DNA from: Euglena gracilis
Lineage: Eukaryota; Euglenida; Euglenophyceae; Euglenales
Reading direction: 5' to 3'
DNA: 64,000 nt
NCBI GenBank assembly: GCA_039621445.1
Contig: CP154955.1
Span: 14,754,465 to 14,818,464 of the forward strand
Position 1 is the stretch's first letter; the number at the start of each line of letters is the position of its first letter. The position numbers and the translations under genes are program-made. Below are positions 31,113 through 43,300 of the stretch, piece by piece. The notes below the pieces were generated by a model, which ran no database searches, was not told the DNA's origin, and saw only the letters and a list, made by a program, of their open reading frames with translations.

Positions 31113-32347
31113 CTTTCATTGAAATCTTTCAGATACTTCAACAATTTCTGTTTTTAGGTTCTGCACGAGCGTCTCTTTCTGGATATTTTGAATTGATTGA
31201 TTGACTTCTTCGTCTTCCAATTGATCTGGTATTTGACGTTCCTTTCTTCTTGGTGTCGAGGGGAAAATTAAGAATCAGCCAACTCCGGCGAAAAAAGGCA
31301 CCAAGCAGGGACTCCTAACCCAACGCAGCAACAATCCAAACAACACCGCCGGCGAGCAAGGCAGGGCCTCACAAGGGCAAAGTGCGGAGCCCGAGGTGTC
31401 CACCATCACAGCAGCTCTGGCTACTGCTGCATGGGCGATCCATTCAATACCTGACCCTGCCAAAGACCCGTCCGATTCGGGCGCATCTCGTGGGTTTCCC
31501 AAAACCCCCAGCCAGCCCAACCCATCATGGAGACAGCCAAGCCCATCGTGCAGGAGCCGTCCCAGCCAACCAGCACGCAGTTTTTTGGATCAGAGGAGCC
31601 CAGAAATTGCAGTGATGAATTCCCATGGTTATGATGATGACTGGGAGCCGGATCCCGCTGAATTGTAAGTGATGATCCGGCTTCAATTTTCTTACGGAAT
31701 TGATGGCGAGCCAGCAGTCCCAGTCAGTTTTTTCGATTAGAACCCAGTGAAAAGCATAGGCATGATCAAGCAAGCAGGGGGGATCCAGTGGAGGTCGATG
31801 AGGAGACCGGACCCCCCCTGTCCGCGAACTGTTTCCAACTTAAAAAAGAGACGCTAACCAACGAAAGCGAGCAAGCCATGGCCTCAGAAGTGCAAAGTGC
31901 GAAGCCCCGAGTGTCACTGAGGGAAAGTTTTTCGAGCCCACTTGGAAGCCAAATCTGTGCCAATCTTCTTTCAGGAAATGAAAAACATCACGCTTCATGT
32001 ACCGTTGGTGTAATGGGATGATTTCTAAAAAAAATGTCAATATCAAAACAATGTGGGCAATGTTGTCCGAGCGGTCTTTCAATCCTTCGCACATCCTGGC
32101 TTTTTGCTGTAACGCATGCCACGACATGCATGACACACGCATTGAGGGCGATTACGATTCGTGAGTCGCAGAGAACGGAACGGAAGAGAAGATGGTCAGG
32201 GCGCCTTCGGATTCAGCGTCCTAATCCGACGCCGCTTCACCGTCAATGGGCCTAACAACAGAGAAGCTTTTGAACGCCAAAACCAAAGCCAAAACCAAAA
32301 AGCCTGGGGATTTCAAAAAATATCTTCAAAAAATTTCAAAAAAGCTT

Positions 32348-32713
32348 TCAAAAAAAGCTCTCGTCCATCACGAGAGCCTTCTCTGTCCAAATCCATAGTC
32401 CGGGTCTTGTTGGCCAAGGTCTGGCGGCCTCCAAGAAACACACCAACAGGCAAAAGAATGCTTCCCCTCGTTCCACCCACCCTTGCTCCACCATCGCCAT
32501 TGTTGGCAGGCCCGATCGAATACCCCACCCACACCCAAATGTCAACCTGTCAACAAAAAAAACGAACCCCTTTCTGCCCTGGCGCCGCCCGGATAGGGCA
32601 GTCCACAGCACATGATCCATGCGGGACACCGTGCGGTGGTACCGCAGCGCGTGCTGGTGCCCGGCCCGGGCCACCGCGCGGGCCTCCAGCGGGTGCGTCA
32701 GGTAGTACTGCAG
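32348..32713 (-). CDS. Glycosyltransferase copy 1: last exon
   Basis: LQYYLTHPLEARAVARAGHQ then HALRYHRTVSRMDHVLWTAL, the terminal helix typical of these enzymes, followed by ~80 unconserved codons to a TGA at 32,348. Copy 2 stops at 51,732 because of an A-run difference. Confidence 0.7.
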   Translation of the reverse strand: MQYYLTHPLEARAVARAGHQHALRYHRTVSRMDHVLWTALSGRRQGRKGFVFFVDRLTFGCGWGIRSGLPTMAMVEQGWVERGEAFFCLLVCFLEAARPWPTRPGLWIWTEKALVMDESFF

Positions 32714-34196
32714 CTTGCGGTGAGGCCAGCCCCGCGCCGTGTGGCGTGTGTGGCACGGGTGACACGTGTGACATGTGTGACATGTGTGTGATCCCGCTGC
32801 TGGGGCCCAGGGCCCTGGTACACACCGCTCTCCTTGAACGGATAGACATGCCAACATAAACGATAAACGCTTCGGGGGGGAAGGCTGGACCAGGGATTTT
32901 TTTTTAGACTGGGGGAGGGCGAGGCGGGGTCACACATGTCAGACATGTCAAGAGGCACCCCCAGGGAGGGGAGGAGGGTCCGGGAAAGCCACTTTTGGAG
33001 GGTCAATTTTGGGGTTCCACAGAAATTTTCGGCGCTTCGCACCAAAAAAAAACAGAGGAACCCTCCCCTGGGAGAGAACCCACTCCCCCGGGGGTCCAAC
33101 CTTCACAAAGTCCCTGGGCTGTACTCAGTCGATTCAAATTCGGCCAAAATGGTGCTCCCGAAGGTGGGCCTTTGAGACGGGGGGGGGGCACGTTGGTAGT
33201 TGGGAGGGATTTCCAGCATGTGTGACCTGAACGATTTTTCGATGCTCATTTTTTCTCAAGATTTAACTCATGAGGGGTTGGTCATTGGGGGGATTATTCG
33301 GGGGTTTGACGCAGTGCAAAAACTGCACATTGGACACAAAGAGAGGCTGGTTGGAAATCAGTTTTGTTGAAAGGATCAAATATCACCCAATGAACCTGAA
33401 GGCACAATTATACAGAGTGACATTGCCTCCCTGGTTTGGAACAAAATGCAAACGACCACACGGATTCAGAACTTCACTCCGGTGCCTTGTGGTCGTGTTT
33501 GTGTTTGAGTTGCGGGGCGTTGTCTACATGTGCATGTTTCTGTGTGCACGTGTGTTGCACGCGTGCATTCGCATGCGTGTGTGCACGCCTGCATGCACAT
33601 ACGTGTGTGCAAGCATACGCCTGTGCGTGCTGTGTGTTTTTGCGTGCGCACTTTAATCGTCACATTTGCAAAATGGTGCAAAAATTGTGCTGCTCCTCGG
33701 TGCCGGAATTTCGGCAACGTCACAAAACCACTGGCACACAACACATCTGACACACCACAACACACCCCGTCCTGCAGGGGGTAGGCCAGCGGGGTCAACA
33801 TCCGGTCCACAAACACCAGCGCCCCGCTGGCGAGGGCCTCCCACGTGCGGAAGTCGGTCTCCCAGTGCGCGGGCTGGCACGTCACGATGATGCGGGCGTG
33901 GTGGAGGAGGCGGAGGTACCCTGTGTCGCCGCCGCCGCCGCGTTGCCTGAACTGTTGCGCTGTGCCGCTTGAACTCATCCCAAGCTGGTTGATGCCGAGG
34001 TTGCTTGAGAGTGTGTTGCGGGTTATTCTTGGAAACAATCGTCGCTCGGGCCATGTCCGATCATCATTATTAAAACAGAAAACCTGAAAATAGTCATGTG
34101 TTTGTAAAAGCAGGTGTAAACCCCCCCTAATAAATGCACGGGTGCGTGCATTTTAAGAAAAAAAAAAAAAAAAAAAAAATAAAAAAAAAAACAAAA

Positions 34197-34243
<47 letters not shown>

Positions 34244-37200
34244 ATTAACCCCCCCCCATCCCCCCCCGCCCCCCCCCCCCCCCCCCCCTTACCGCACCAA
34301 CCACCTCCCTTCTCCCCCCCCCCCCCCACCCTTCACCCCCCCCCCCTTTTCCCCCCACCCCCCCCCTTTCCCCCCCCCCCCCCCCCCCCCTTTTCCCTCC
34401 CCCTAGGTCAAAGCCAAAAATACTGACATTACCCCCACTCTTTTTCAATTTCCCCCCCCATTTTGTGATTTCAAGCTATGAGTCAAGTGATTATGTGTCA
34501 AATGGGTCAAATTTGGGCTTGGACGATAGAAATTGGTCTAAGAAGGACAGTTCTGAGAATTGTGTGTGCTTTCCGACCTGAGATATGACAGTGATTTCTC
34601 CTTTGGGGGGGGGTGCGCACTTTTTAGGGAGGTAATTTCGGACCCTTGGGGGGTGCGCACTTATTAGGGCACTGCGCACAATTAGGGCACTGCGCACTTA
34701 TTGGGGGGGGTTTATGTCATTTATTCAACAAATTCTACAAAATCAGAAGCTGAGAAAAAATTTAGACTGCTTGTGAACATTGTGAGAACCAGCTTTTCCC
34801 CTCTGGCAAGCCAGCCCACGAGGTGCACATTCGGTTGACAATCCCCAACATAGACCAACCAAAGAGAAAGATCCAGCGACACCCGCAAGAAAATGTTATT
34901 GAACACTTTCCTGTGCAATAAGGCAAAAAAAAAGTGTAACCAAGAGCACACACACACAACCCTTTGATGGGTTTTCCGAGATGTCGAAGTTTGCTGAGGG
35001 CTGACTGCATCCAACGCAGCGATGGTTGACGCACTGGTCTCCGTAGGGGGAGACCGACTTGATGAGCATATTGTACGACGTCTTCGCCTGGAACTCCTTC
35101 AGCCTGTTTGGAGAGGGGAAACTCAGCTCTGATAGAACGAATTGAATCCAAAATACATTGAGTAATCCCTTGGTTTGCAAGCAAAATAGCGCAACAACCA
35201 AATGCCATCTGTGTACATTCATCAAGCATGAGTCTGTCTGTGTACACTCAGGATGCTGGGTCATCAGAATGACCCAGCCTTGTTAAAAGATTTGACCACT
35301 GAACCCACACACAAACAAGGCAACTGGAATCAATGCCTTACGCTCAACATACACAATGCAAAATTGAGGGAAAAAACTCTTCGGGCAAAATTAAAAAATG
35401 GTGCTGAAAAATGCGAATCGAAGGGAAAAAAGAATGATGAACACACCCACAGGCAGAGCTTGATGCAAAATCAAAAACACTTCCGGTGAAGGAGGGGGGG
35501 GGTTGGGTTGGGATATGCCTTGGTTCTCCCAGGGCGGTGAAGGCCCCGAAGAGGAAGACCTCCCAATTTACCCCAGAAACCCTTCTGTCGAAACTTGCTT
35601 GCTCACGGCGAACCCTCCTCACACGGAGCAACCCACGACACCGCGGCTTTGAGGGAAACACCTGTCCAAAACAAACAACAACAACGCGGGGTTCAGAAGG
35701 CATACAAATAACCCGATGCACCGCCTCATAATTCCTGGGGTCCACAACACACAGAAACGCCCCAAAGAACACAGACAGACTGACTGACTGACTGAAACAG
35801 CCAGGCTGCGATGGGCCACACCACTGGACGGCGTTCCAGCGGCCGGCGCTGCTGGTGGAGGTGTGCAGGGCGCGGGCGCGGAGAGTGCACACCACCGCGT
35901 AGGGCCGTGCCTCCCAGGGGACGGGGGCGGGGCAGCCACTCTGGGGGGGAGGGGGTCAACATGGGGGAGGCGAGAGCAAGCGTTCCATATCACCACCGGG
36001 ATGCAGTCAAGCATCCAAACGCTTTGAGCACCCATGGCCCCTGCCCCTTGTGGCACGCCATTCTGTTTCCCCACTTTCGACATGAAACGCAGGTTTTTGT
36101 TTTTAATAATCCAAAATAAATACAATTATATATAAAATATCTATATAAATTTTATCATTATCAATTGTTATATACATAAATTTATAACCAAAAACATTGA
36201 ATATTAAATTATTAGGTGCGGGCTCCAACTCTGCCTTGATGAGCCCACCTGCCAGGGGGTGGAAGCGCACCAGGACGGACCGCGTGCGCACGCCGAATGG
36301 CTCGCCGTAAGGAACCACCCCTCCAGCCAGACAGAGTCCCTGTTGGCGATGAGAGACGGTGGCGAGTCACCCCCCCCCCATCAGCCAACTGGGACAGCGG
36401 GGAGGTGTGGGGCATGGGGTAACGCATGGGGTTGCGTTGGCCGGCCCGGGCGGTGCGCGGCAGCAGCCAGGGGTCAAAGATGGCGTAATGCATCGGCGCC
36501 ACGTTCAGCGGGCAGAGGCGGGCGACCTCCGTGGAGACGCCGACCGCGCGGCGGACGTAGGCGCGCTTGAAGTACACGAGGGCGCGGTACGGCGGCACGT
36601 CGTACCAGGGGTTGCTGCGGTGGGAGGGGGGTGATGGTTGTATTGCCGAGGAATGGGGCGATGGAGCAATGGGGCAGGCTGTTTTTTTTACCAACCCCGG
36701 GGGGGGTCCGGAGTGCCTTGGGGTGCTTGATAGGCAGGCACTACCCCTCCCGGGGGGGGGGGTCGGATTTCGGCCTGCGGCCCAGGCACATTCCTTTTGA
36801 AAATTGGCCACTTTTGGCTCCCCGGCACCTTCGGTGCAGGGGTCTGTGCTAGGGTACTTCTGGCCGTGTGCCCTACCCCCCCCCCCGGGGGGGGGGGGAG
36901 GGGGAGTGCCTTGGTGTGCCTTCCCAGGCGGGCAACCCCCCCCCCCCCCGGGTGGGGGTGCCTGCCTGGTGCCTGCCCCCCCCCCGACTGAAATACGGCC
37001 AGGACCCTCAAAAAACTGACACACAAAAACACAAAAACACACACATGGCATGAAATGGATCCCCCACAGTCAAATGTGAGGTACTGTGGGGGGTAAATGT
37101 GGAGGGGAATTTGGGGGGTAAAAGTGGGGTGACAGTGAGGAGGAGTGTGGGCGGGGAGTGTGGGGTGACAGTGGGGGGTTTTGTGTGTGGAGGGACAATT

Positions 37201-40200
37201 TTTGACAAATTTTTGTATTGTTGCGTCTTTTTCAAATTTTTTATACATTTTTTGTCATATTTCTGTATGATTTCTTTAAATTTGGAACCATTTTGCTTTA
37301 AACAATTTTTGTTGGCGATCTTGACAATTTTTGCGTTATTTCTCCAAGACTTTGCACAGATTTTTTTCCGCATTTTTTCCAAGGCTCGGCTAGTGCATTC
37401 ATTCCCCCCCCTGGTGCTTGAGTGTCGGTGTTGCGCTCAACTTTTTGTCATCACTCAAAATATCTTCTTTCTGGGCACTTCTGTACGCCTGATGCCTGCG
37501 GCCATTTGCTGCCAATTCATTCTTTGTGTTCCACAGAAAAGGGATGTTGCTGTTTTGGTCCAGGCCCCCCCCCCCCCGAACGAGGCCGAAGGTCGAGTAA
37601 AACAAAAAAAATGACACTCCAACGTTCGGCCACATGTGGGAATTTTGCAAATTTAGTTGCACACAAAAGGGACGTTGTTCCAGGCAACGTGGGGGACAGT
37701 GTGGGGTGACAGTGGGGGGATAAATGTGGGGTGAGAGGTGGGGTGAAATGTTGGGTGAGAGTGCTATCCAAAAAAATTCATAAAAAAGCAAAAACGAACT
37801 TCTTTTGCCAAAGCTGAAAACACACACACACACAAAACAGCACAAAAAAAACATGTATCAGCACCCCCCCGCATGGGGTGGCAAATGGTGTTAATGAATA
37901 AAATTGGCCAAAATAATAAAGTCCACTCCTTGGCATCGGGAATCCATCCGGACAGTGGACCCCCCGTGGCATCTGTACAGGCACACGCCACCGGTGGCTG
38001 CACACGCGGTTGTCCTTGAAGTCGATGACGATGGTCCGCCGCGTCATGCTGGGGTCCAGCCACGAGCCGTTGATGAGGGAGACGTGGTACGGGGTGGGCA
38101 GCAGGCCTCCCCTCCGTCCCACGCCATAGAGCCACTGAGCGACGGGTCCCCCCCCCCCGGCATGTCTGACCTGGTTGGGTTGGGCAGATGGCGAACAGAC
38201 AGGAGGAGGAACCCGTAGGTTTGACGACGTTGATGAGATGTCGGAAACCCCCCCCTTGGAGCAATCCGCTGAGGGTCTGAAAATGTGTAAAAATATGGAA
38301 TTGAAAGCATTGTGCACACACACACGAGGGGCAAACCATCAACGCAATGACTGTTCATTTATCTATTCGGAATGGAAGATTGCAACACAGAAATGAATAT
38401 GTGCAAAACAATCCTGTAGTAAATCATTAATGGGATGTTTTTATGGTGTCCCAAAAAGTGACTGAGACATTCATGTTGACACCCAACAAATAAAAAAAAT
38501 GAAAAAAGCAAATAACGTTGGCAACACTTTCGTCGGCAAAAGGTCGAAAAATCGCCACTCTGCTCTGCACTGCACGCTCCCCCCTCCCAGGCCCACTGCG
38601 CCGCGGGATGCGGCCTGGGGAGCAGCACAAGCCAATCGAAGCGCTGGACCGCCTCCAGCGTCGCGAAGGTGGGCAGGATGGTCAGGTTGACGAAGGGGTG
38701 CCGCTGCAGGCCCTGGTACACCTGCCAAGGGGCCGGTGGACCGCTGGACCCCAAACCCAAGAGGTGGCGGTGAAAGCCTTCCAGAGGAAAAAAACAAAAA
38801 AGACAAAGCAAACGCGCAAAAATGCACACCCCATTTCATTTTGGGGGATCCAAAATCCAAAAATGAATTCGTTTCTTTTTTCGAAACATTCGATTCCAAA
38901 AGATGTGAAAACTTGGTTGAAAAACAAATTCTGATCTTCTGACCTTGGATACGTTCTTTTGAACATAAAAACACAATATCAAGGGGGGAAAATGAAGATT
39001 GCTGCCTGTTAAAACGGATCTTTACAACCTTCATTTCGTGTGCTGTGCTTCACAGATTGAGAGGGAAATTATTTCCCCCTCGTTTTTGTTTTATGATTCT
39101 TGTTGTTTCATTATTTCGGCGATTGTCTGTGTGCTTCTGAGAAAGCAGGTCTCTCGAGTGGGGGATCCCCACACCTGGCGCCATTCGCGGTTCATGGACT
39201 GCGTCCCGGTGGAGATGGCCGGGGGGGCCAGGGCCACATTTGCCTGCCGCAGCATCCGCAGCCACGGCCGCGGGATTCGGAGCAGGGCCGGAACCTCCGG
39301 TCAAGGTCAGAGGCGTGAGGACCCCTTCACGCTGTTGATGGCCAAAAAACAACTTTTGATGCCTTGATGAGAGCAGGGACATGTCTATGGGGGGAAACCA
39401 AACTGTTTGGGGGTGGCCTCTATTACCTTCGGCAGCCTTCAATTGTGGCCAACTACCTAGTTTTTGCCATATTTTCGTCGTGTACCCCCTGTTTCCCCCC
39501 AAAATGCGCAATCCTTATCCAAAACGGAGCATTTCTGGGGAAGAAATGTTGCATCCACCAAGAATTTTCCCACTTTTCACTGAAATGCACCATTGTCTGG
39601 CTCCACATCAGGGCTTTGTATTTGGGGGGCTATTTTGCCAACTCAGATAATGATCATGCGGTTGGCCCCCCCCCCAAATGATCCCCCACCCAAACCCGGA
39701 CATTGGATATGAATCCTGGGTCAGTCACAAGAGAGGCCGGGGGGGGGGGGGGGAGATAATCCCCATTTCCGTTGCTGTCAAAGCCAAGCAACTGGTGTTG
39801 GGGCTAGGGTGGTGGTGTTGTGTTTGGGGAGGATGGCGAAAAAAAACCACATTTGTGAAAGACATGACAATGTTCCAGAATGTCCATAAAGGCCAAGCTG
39901 TGGCTTGGACAAGCGGGAGGGAGAGGTACTGGTTTCCCCAGAAAATGGCACATCTCGCTGAATGAAAGATTTAACAATATTGTACTACTGCTAATTGCTA
40001 CTAATTTGTGTTCACATATTCACGTACAGTGTTGGATGGGTTCCTTTTGTGAATGACTGACTGTGTTGAAAAATCACACGTTTCTGCCTTGGCTGTCTTG
40101 GGCTCGAATGTTGTACAATATCGCAATGCCCACCACCAGTTCAGGCCCTGTGTGGGTGCGGACAAATTGCGTGGTGTTCAGCGACCTCCACATGTCGTTT

Positions 40201-40301
40201 CCTGGTATGGGAAGAGGGAGTGGCACTCGGCATAGACAACGATCCTTCAAGACCAAACTAGGCCAGACCACAGACGCACATGTATACCCACCAACACATA
40301 T

Positions 40302-40338
<37 letters not shown>

Positions 40339-43300
40339 CACGCACACACACAGACACCCACAAAAATCTATTTTGAGCATTGTGAAAATTTTAATGTGCA
40401 TATTTTAATAAAATATTCTAAAAATCAAATCTTAACCCTCTATGTCGAACTCAACCTCGGACAGCCCAAGAGGGTCATTTTTTGGCAACTTTTTTTTGGA
40501 TGTTCGCAAAAAAATGGTCAATTTTCAGCACATTCCCAATGGTCAATTTTCCCACATTTTTTTTTGAAAAAGTCCAAAGGAAAACGTCAACTTTGAACAC
40601 TTTTTTGGACGTTCTCATAAAAAAGAAGTGTTATGACATTGAGTTGTTCCCATCCCCCCCCAATGGGAATGGTTCAGGGGGGGGGAATACCTCAGAGACC
40701 GTTGACCTCTGTCCTCCGACTGGGGGGGCAATGGACACAAGGTTGCGACCAAAAACGTGTCTTCCGCCTGGGGAGGTGGGCGTTGGACAAGGGTCTGAAA
40801 AATTGGAAAGCACACAGGACCCCCCAAAACTGTCCCTGGCGCACGGCAACCACCGGCTGTCTGGCGGCCGAGGGGGGCACGGGTGGCTTATACCCAACCT
40901 TGGGGTGCCCCCCCCCCCAATTCCCCCATCTTCTTCCATGGAACCAGGGCTGTTTTAAACGACCCCCCCGGGGGCTTAGGCGGCCGAATTCGCACTTAAG
41001 GATTTTACTTTTATTTGCGCATATGCGCAAATAAAAAGTAAAATCCTTAAGTGCGAATTTGGCCGCCTAAGGGGGGGTCCAGCTCAGAGGCTGGAAAATT
41101 TGGGCCCTTCATGTCCCTTTCGTGGGCTGAAGTTGACGGACTGCGCAACGGATGGGGACCGCTGGGAACGCAGCCCCTTGCCAGAAGTGCCAGCAGGGGC
41201 AGCCGTGGTCCCGAAACAGGTGAGGAGGGAAGCTCATGCAAAACAAGAGAACATGCCCTCGATCGGTTCCTAACAGGGCGTAGCATAAGAAAATTTGACC
41301 CCACCCCCCGGGGAGGGCTCCCGCCAGCCAGCAGCCTTTTTCCAGCCAACTTTCACTGGCGCTGCAAGAGTTGAAAAAAAGATAAGCAAAACAGTATGAA
41401 ATCCACCAAGGCTAACCCTGCCTTGTGCAGGTTCCTCTTTGAGTACAGCCAACATCCATCAACATCCAGCCACTAATGGAATTGATGAAATTTTTGGAAT
41501 TCCCGTTTAGGGGGGTCCCTGCCATACCAGTGCTTAAGGAGTATCCAACCCCACTCCCCGGGGTGACTGACGGGGTTTTGGCTCTGGATCCTCTCTGGGG
41601 TGGGTTGGGCCAGGTTGGACAAGGGTCAATCAGTTCGGCCCAGCCCCGGGCCAAAAATAGGTCATTTTGGCTACACTGCGGGCGGGGGGGTGTCTTCCCA
41701 ACCAAGCCCCCCATCGTTCCCCTCAAGCCCCCCCCCCCCCTCATATTGCCCTCTGGTGCCTTTGGCGCCAGTTGGCCACTTGGCCACCCAAAGTCGCTCC
41801 AAAATGCATTTTCGGCACTTTTTTTGGGCGAAAATATCCAAAATTGTCCCCAAATTATTGTCATGAAGTGCCAGACGGAAGCACTTGACCTTTAAGGGTG
41901 TCTGCAAAGGTCACTGGGGGGGGCTACCCGGGGTAGCACACCGTTGGCGGGGCACCGCGGGTCCCCGGTGACCATCCGGGCGAAGCGAACCTGGTGGCTG
42001 TGAGACCGGTAGAGGTTCTGCGGCCGGGCTGCCTCCACAGTGCCCACAGTTGGACGGGACAAGCCGTCGATGAGATTCCTGTGCGAGAATCGCCTCAGAA
42101 GTGCGCCACAGGCATGCACGCACCCCGCCAGTTGGTGCGTTGGTGCTGTTGTCGGGATTTGTTGGGAACAGGGTTTTTCTTAAAGACCCCGGGGTCCAGC
42201 TGACATCTCCGAATGGGGGGGGGGGAGGTAGTGTTGCTCAATGGGCGGGGTGAGCAAAATTTTCCAGGAAAAAGATACAGGGATGGAGACTACTGCCATT
42301 CCGTGCCATTTCCACAAGCAGCATTTGGAGTAAAAAAAAAAGCCTCACCACACACTTTGTTCTTACTTCACCATTTTTCTGGCAAAAATTTGACCAAAAT
42401 TTACCGCCTTTGCTGTGAGCTTCAATTTTGTTCATGCATCGTTCTGTCCACAGAACTGAAAAACTTCCCGGCCCCTTGCCATTTCGAGGGAGCCGACCCT
42501 CAGTTGTGAGTGTCCCCCCCCCCCCCCCCAGGGCTTCCCATACATCCCTGACCGCCGTAAATTTCATTTTGCACTGCAGTCGAGGTACACATACTGGAAG
42601 TACGTGCGAGACCGGGCTTTTGCGGCTCCATTGAAAGAAAAGAATCTGATCCTGGCTTCAACAAGTGATGTGGGGAAAACAATGCTGCAGAAGGGGATGT
42701 TTGTACCCCCCCCCCCTGTCCAACGAGCACTCAAGTGACAAAAGTTGCGGTCCGAACAGGGGGGTGTTCGTTGGACACGAGGGGGGGGGGGTACGGAAAG
42801 GGCTGGATTTCAGGCCAAAGTTGTTGGAAAATTCCCCGAGTTTCCTTAAAAACAAATAAAAAAATGAAAATCTTTCGAAGTTTTTTGACTTCTTTTCATG
42901 GAAAACGGCAGACCTTCCAAAAATGCACAATATGCTGAAAAGTGAGGAAAAAAGGCATTTTGAATTTTCTAGCGCACAGCGTCGGAAAGATAATTCTACC
43001 AATATTTCGAACTTGCCAAGGAGGGGGGAGCCCGGACACCCCTCCCAACATTTAGGGGGTGGTGGGTGTTCCGCCCCTACCACCTTGCCCTGGTGGGGTG
43101 GTTGGGACCCCCTACCAACAACCTCAATACCCAAGGGCTTCCCAGAAATCCCTGCCGGCAGCCGTGGCACAAACAGTCTTTTCTGCCGCGGTGGTTGCTG
43201 TGGTGGATGCGGCACAGGAGCAGTGGACACAGAAATCGTATGCCGCAGTGCAGCACAGAATTCTCTTCCAAAGCTGCATGACACGGGGATGGCGCGGTGT

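Larger units (their letters stand above)
27886..31402 (-). mobile_element. DIRS-like retrotransposon (RT, RNase H, tyrosine recombinase)
   Basis: Minus-strand order RT (31,112-29,247), RNase H (29,451-28,273), tyrosine recombinase (28,313-27,934). It lies between inverted copies of a ~36-bp sequence (CACCTCGGGCTCCGCACTTT... at 27,888-27,923 and its complement at 31,366-31,401). RT plus RNase H plus a tyrosine recombinase instead of an integrase, with inverted termini instead of LTRs, is the DIRS arrangement. No target duplication was found, as expected for this group. Frames are shifted at homopolymers. Confidence 0.8.

Noticed and set aside
42537-42715. Plus-strand reading GFPYIPDRRKFHFALQSRYT... 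that looks like an exon
   Set aside because: The same DNA is open on the minus strand (RFFSFNGAAKARSRTYFQYV), the strand of all clearly spliced exons in this gene. I could not decide, so no plus gene is called.
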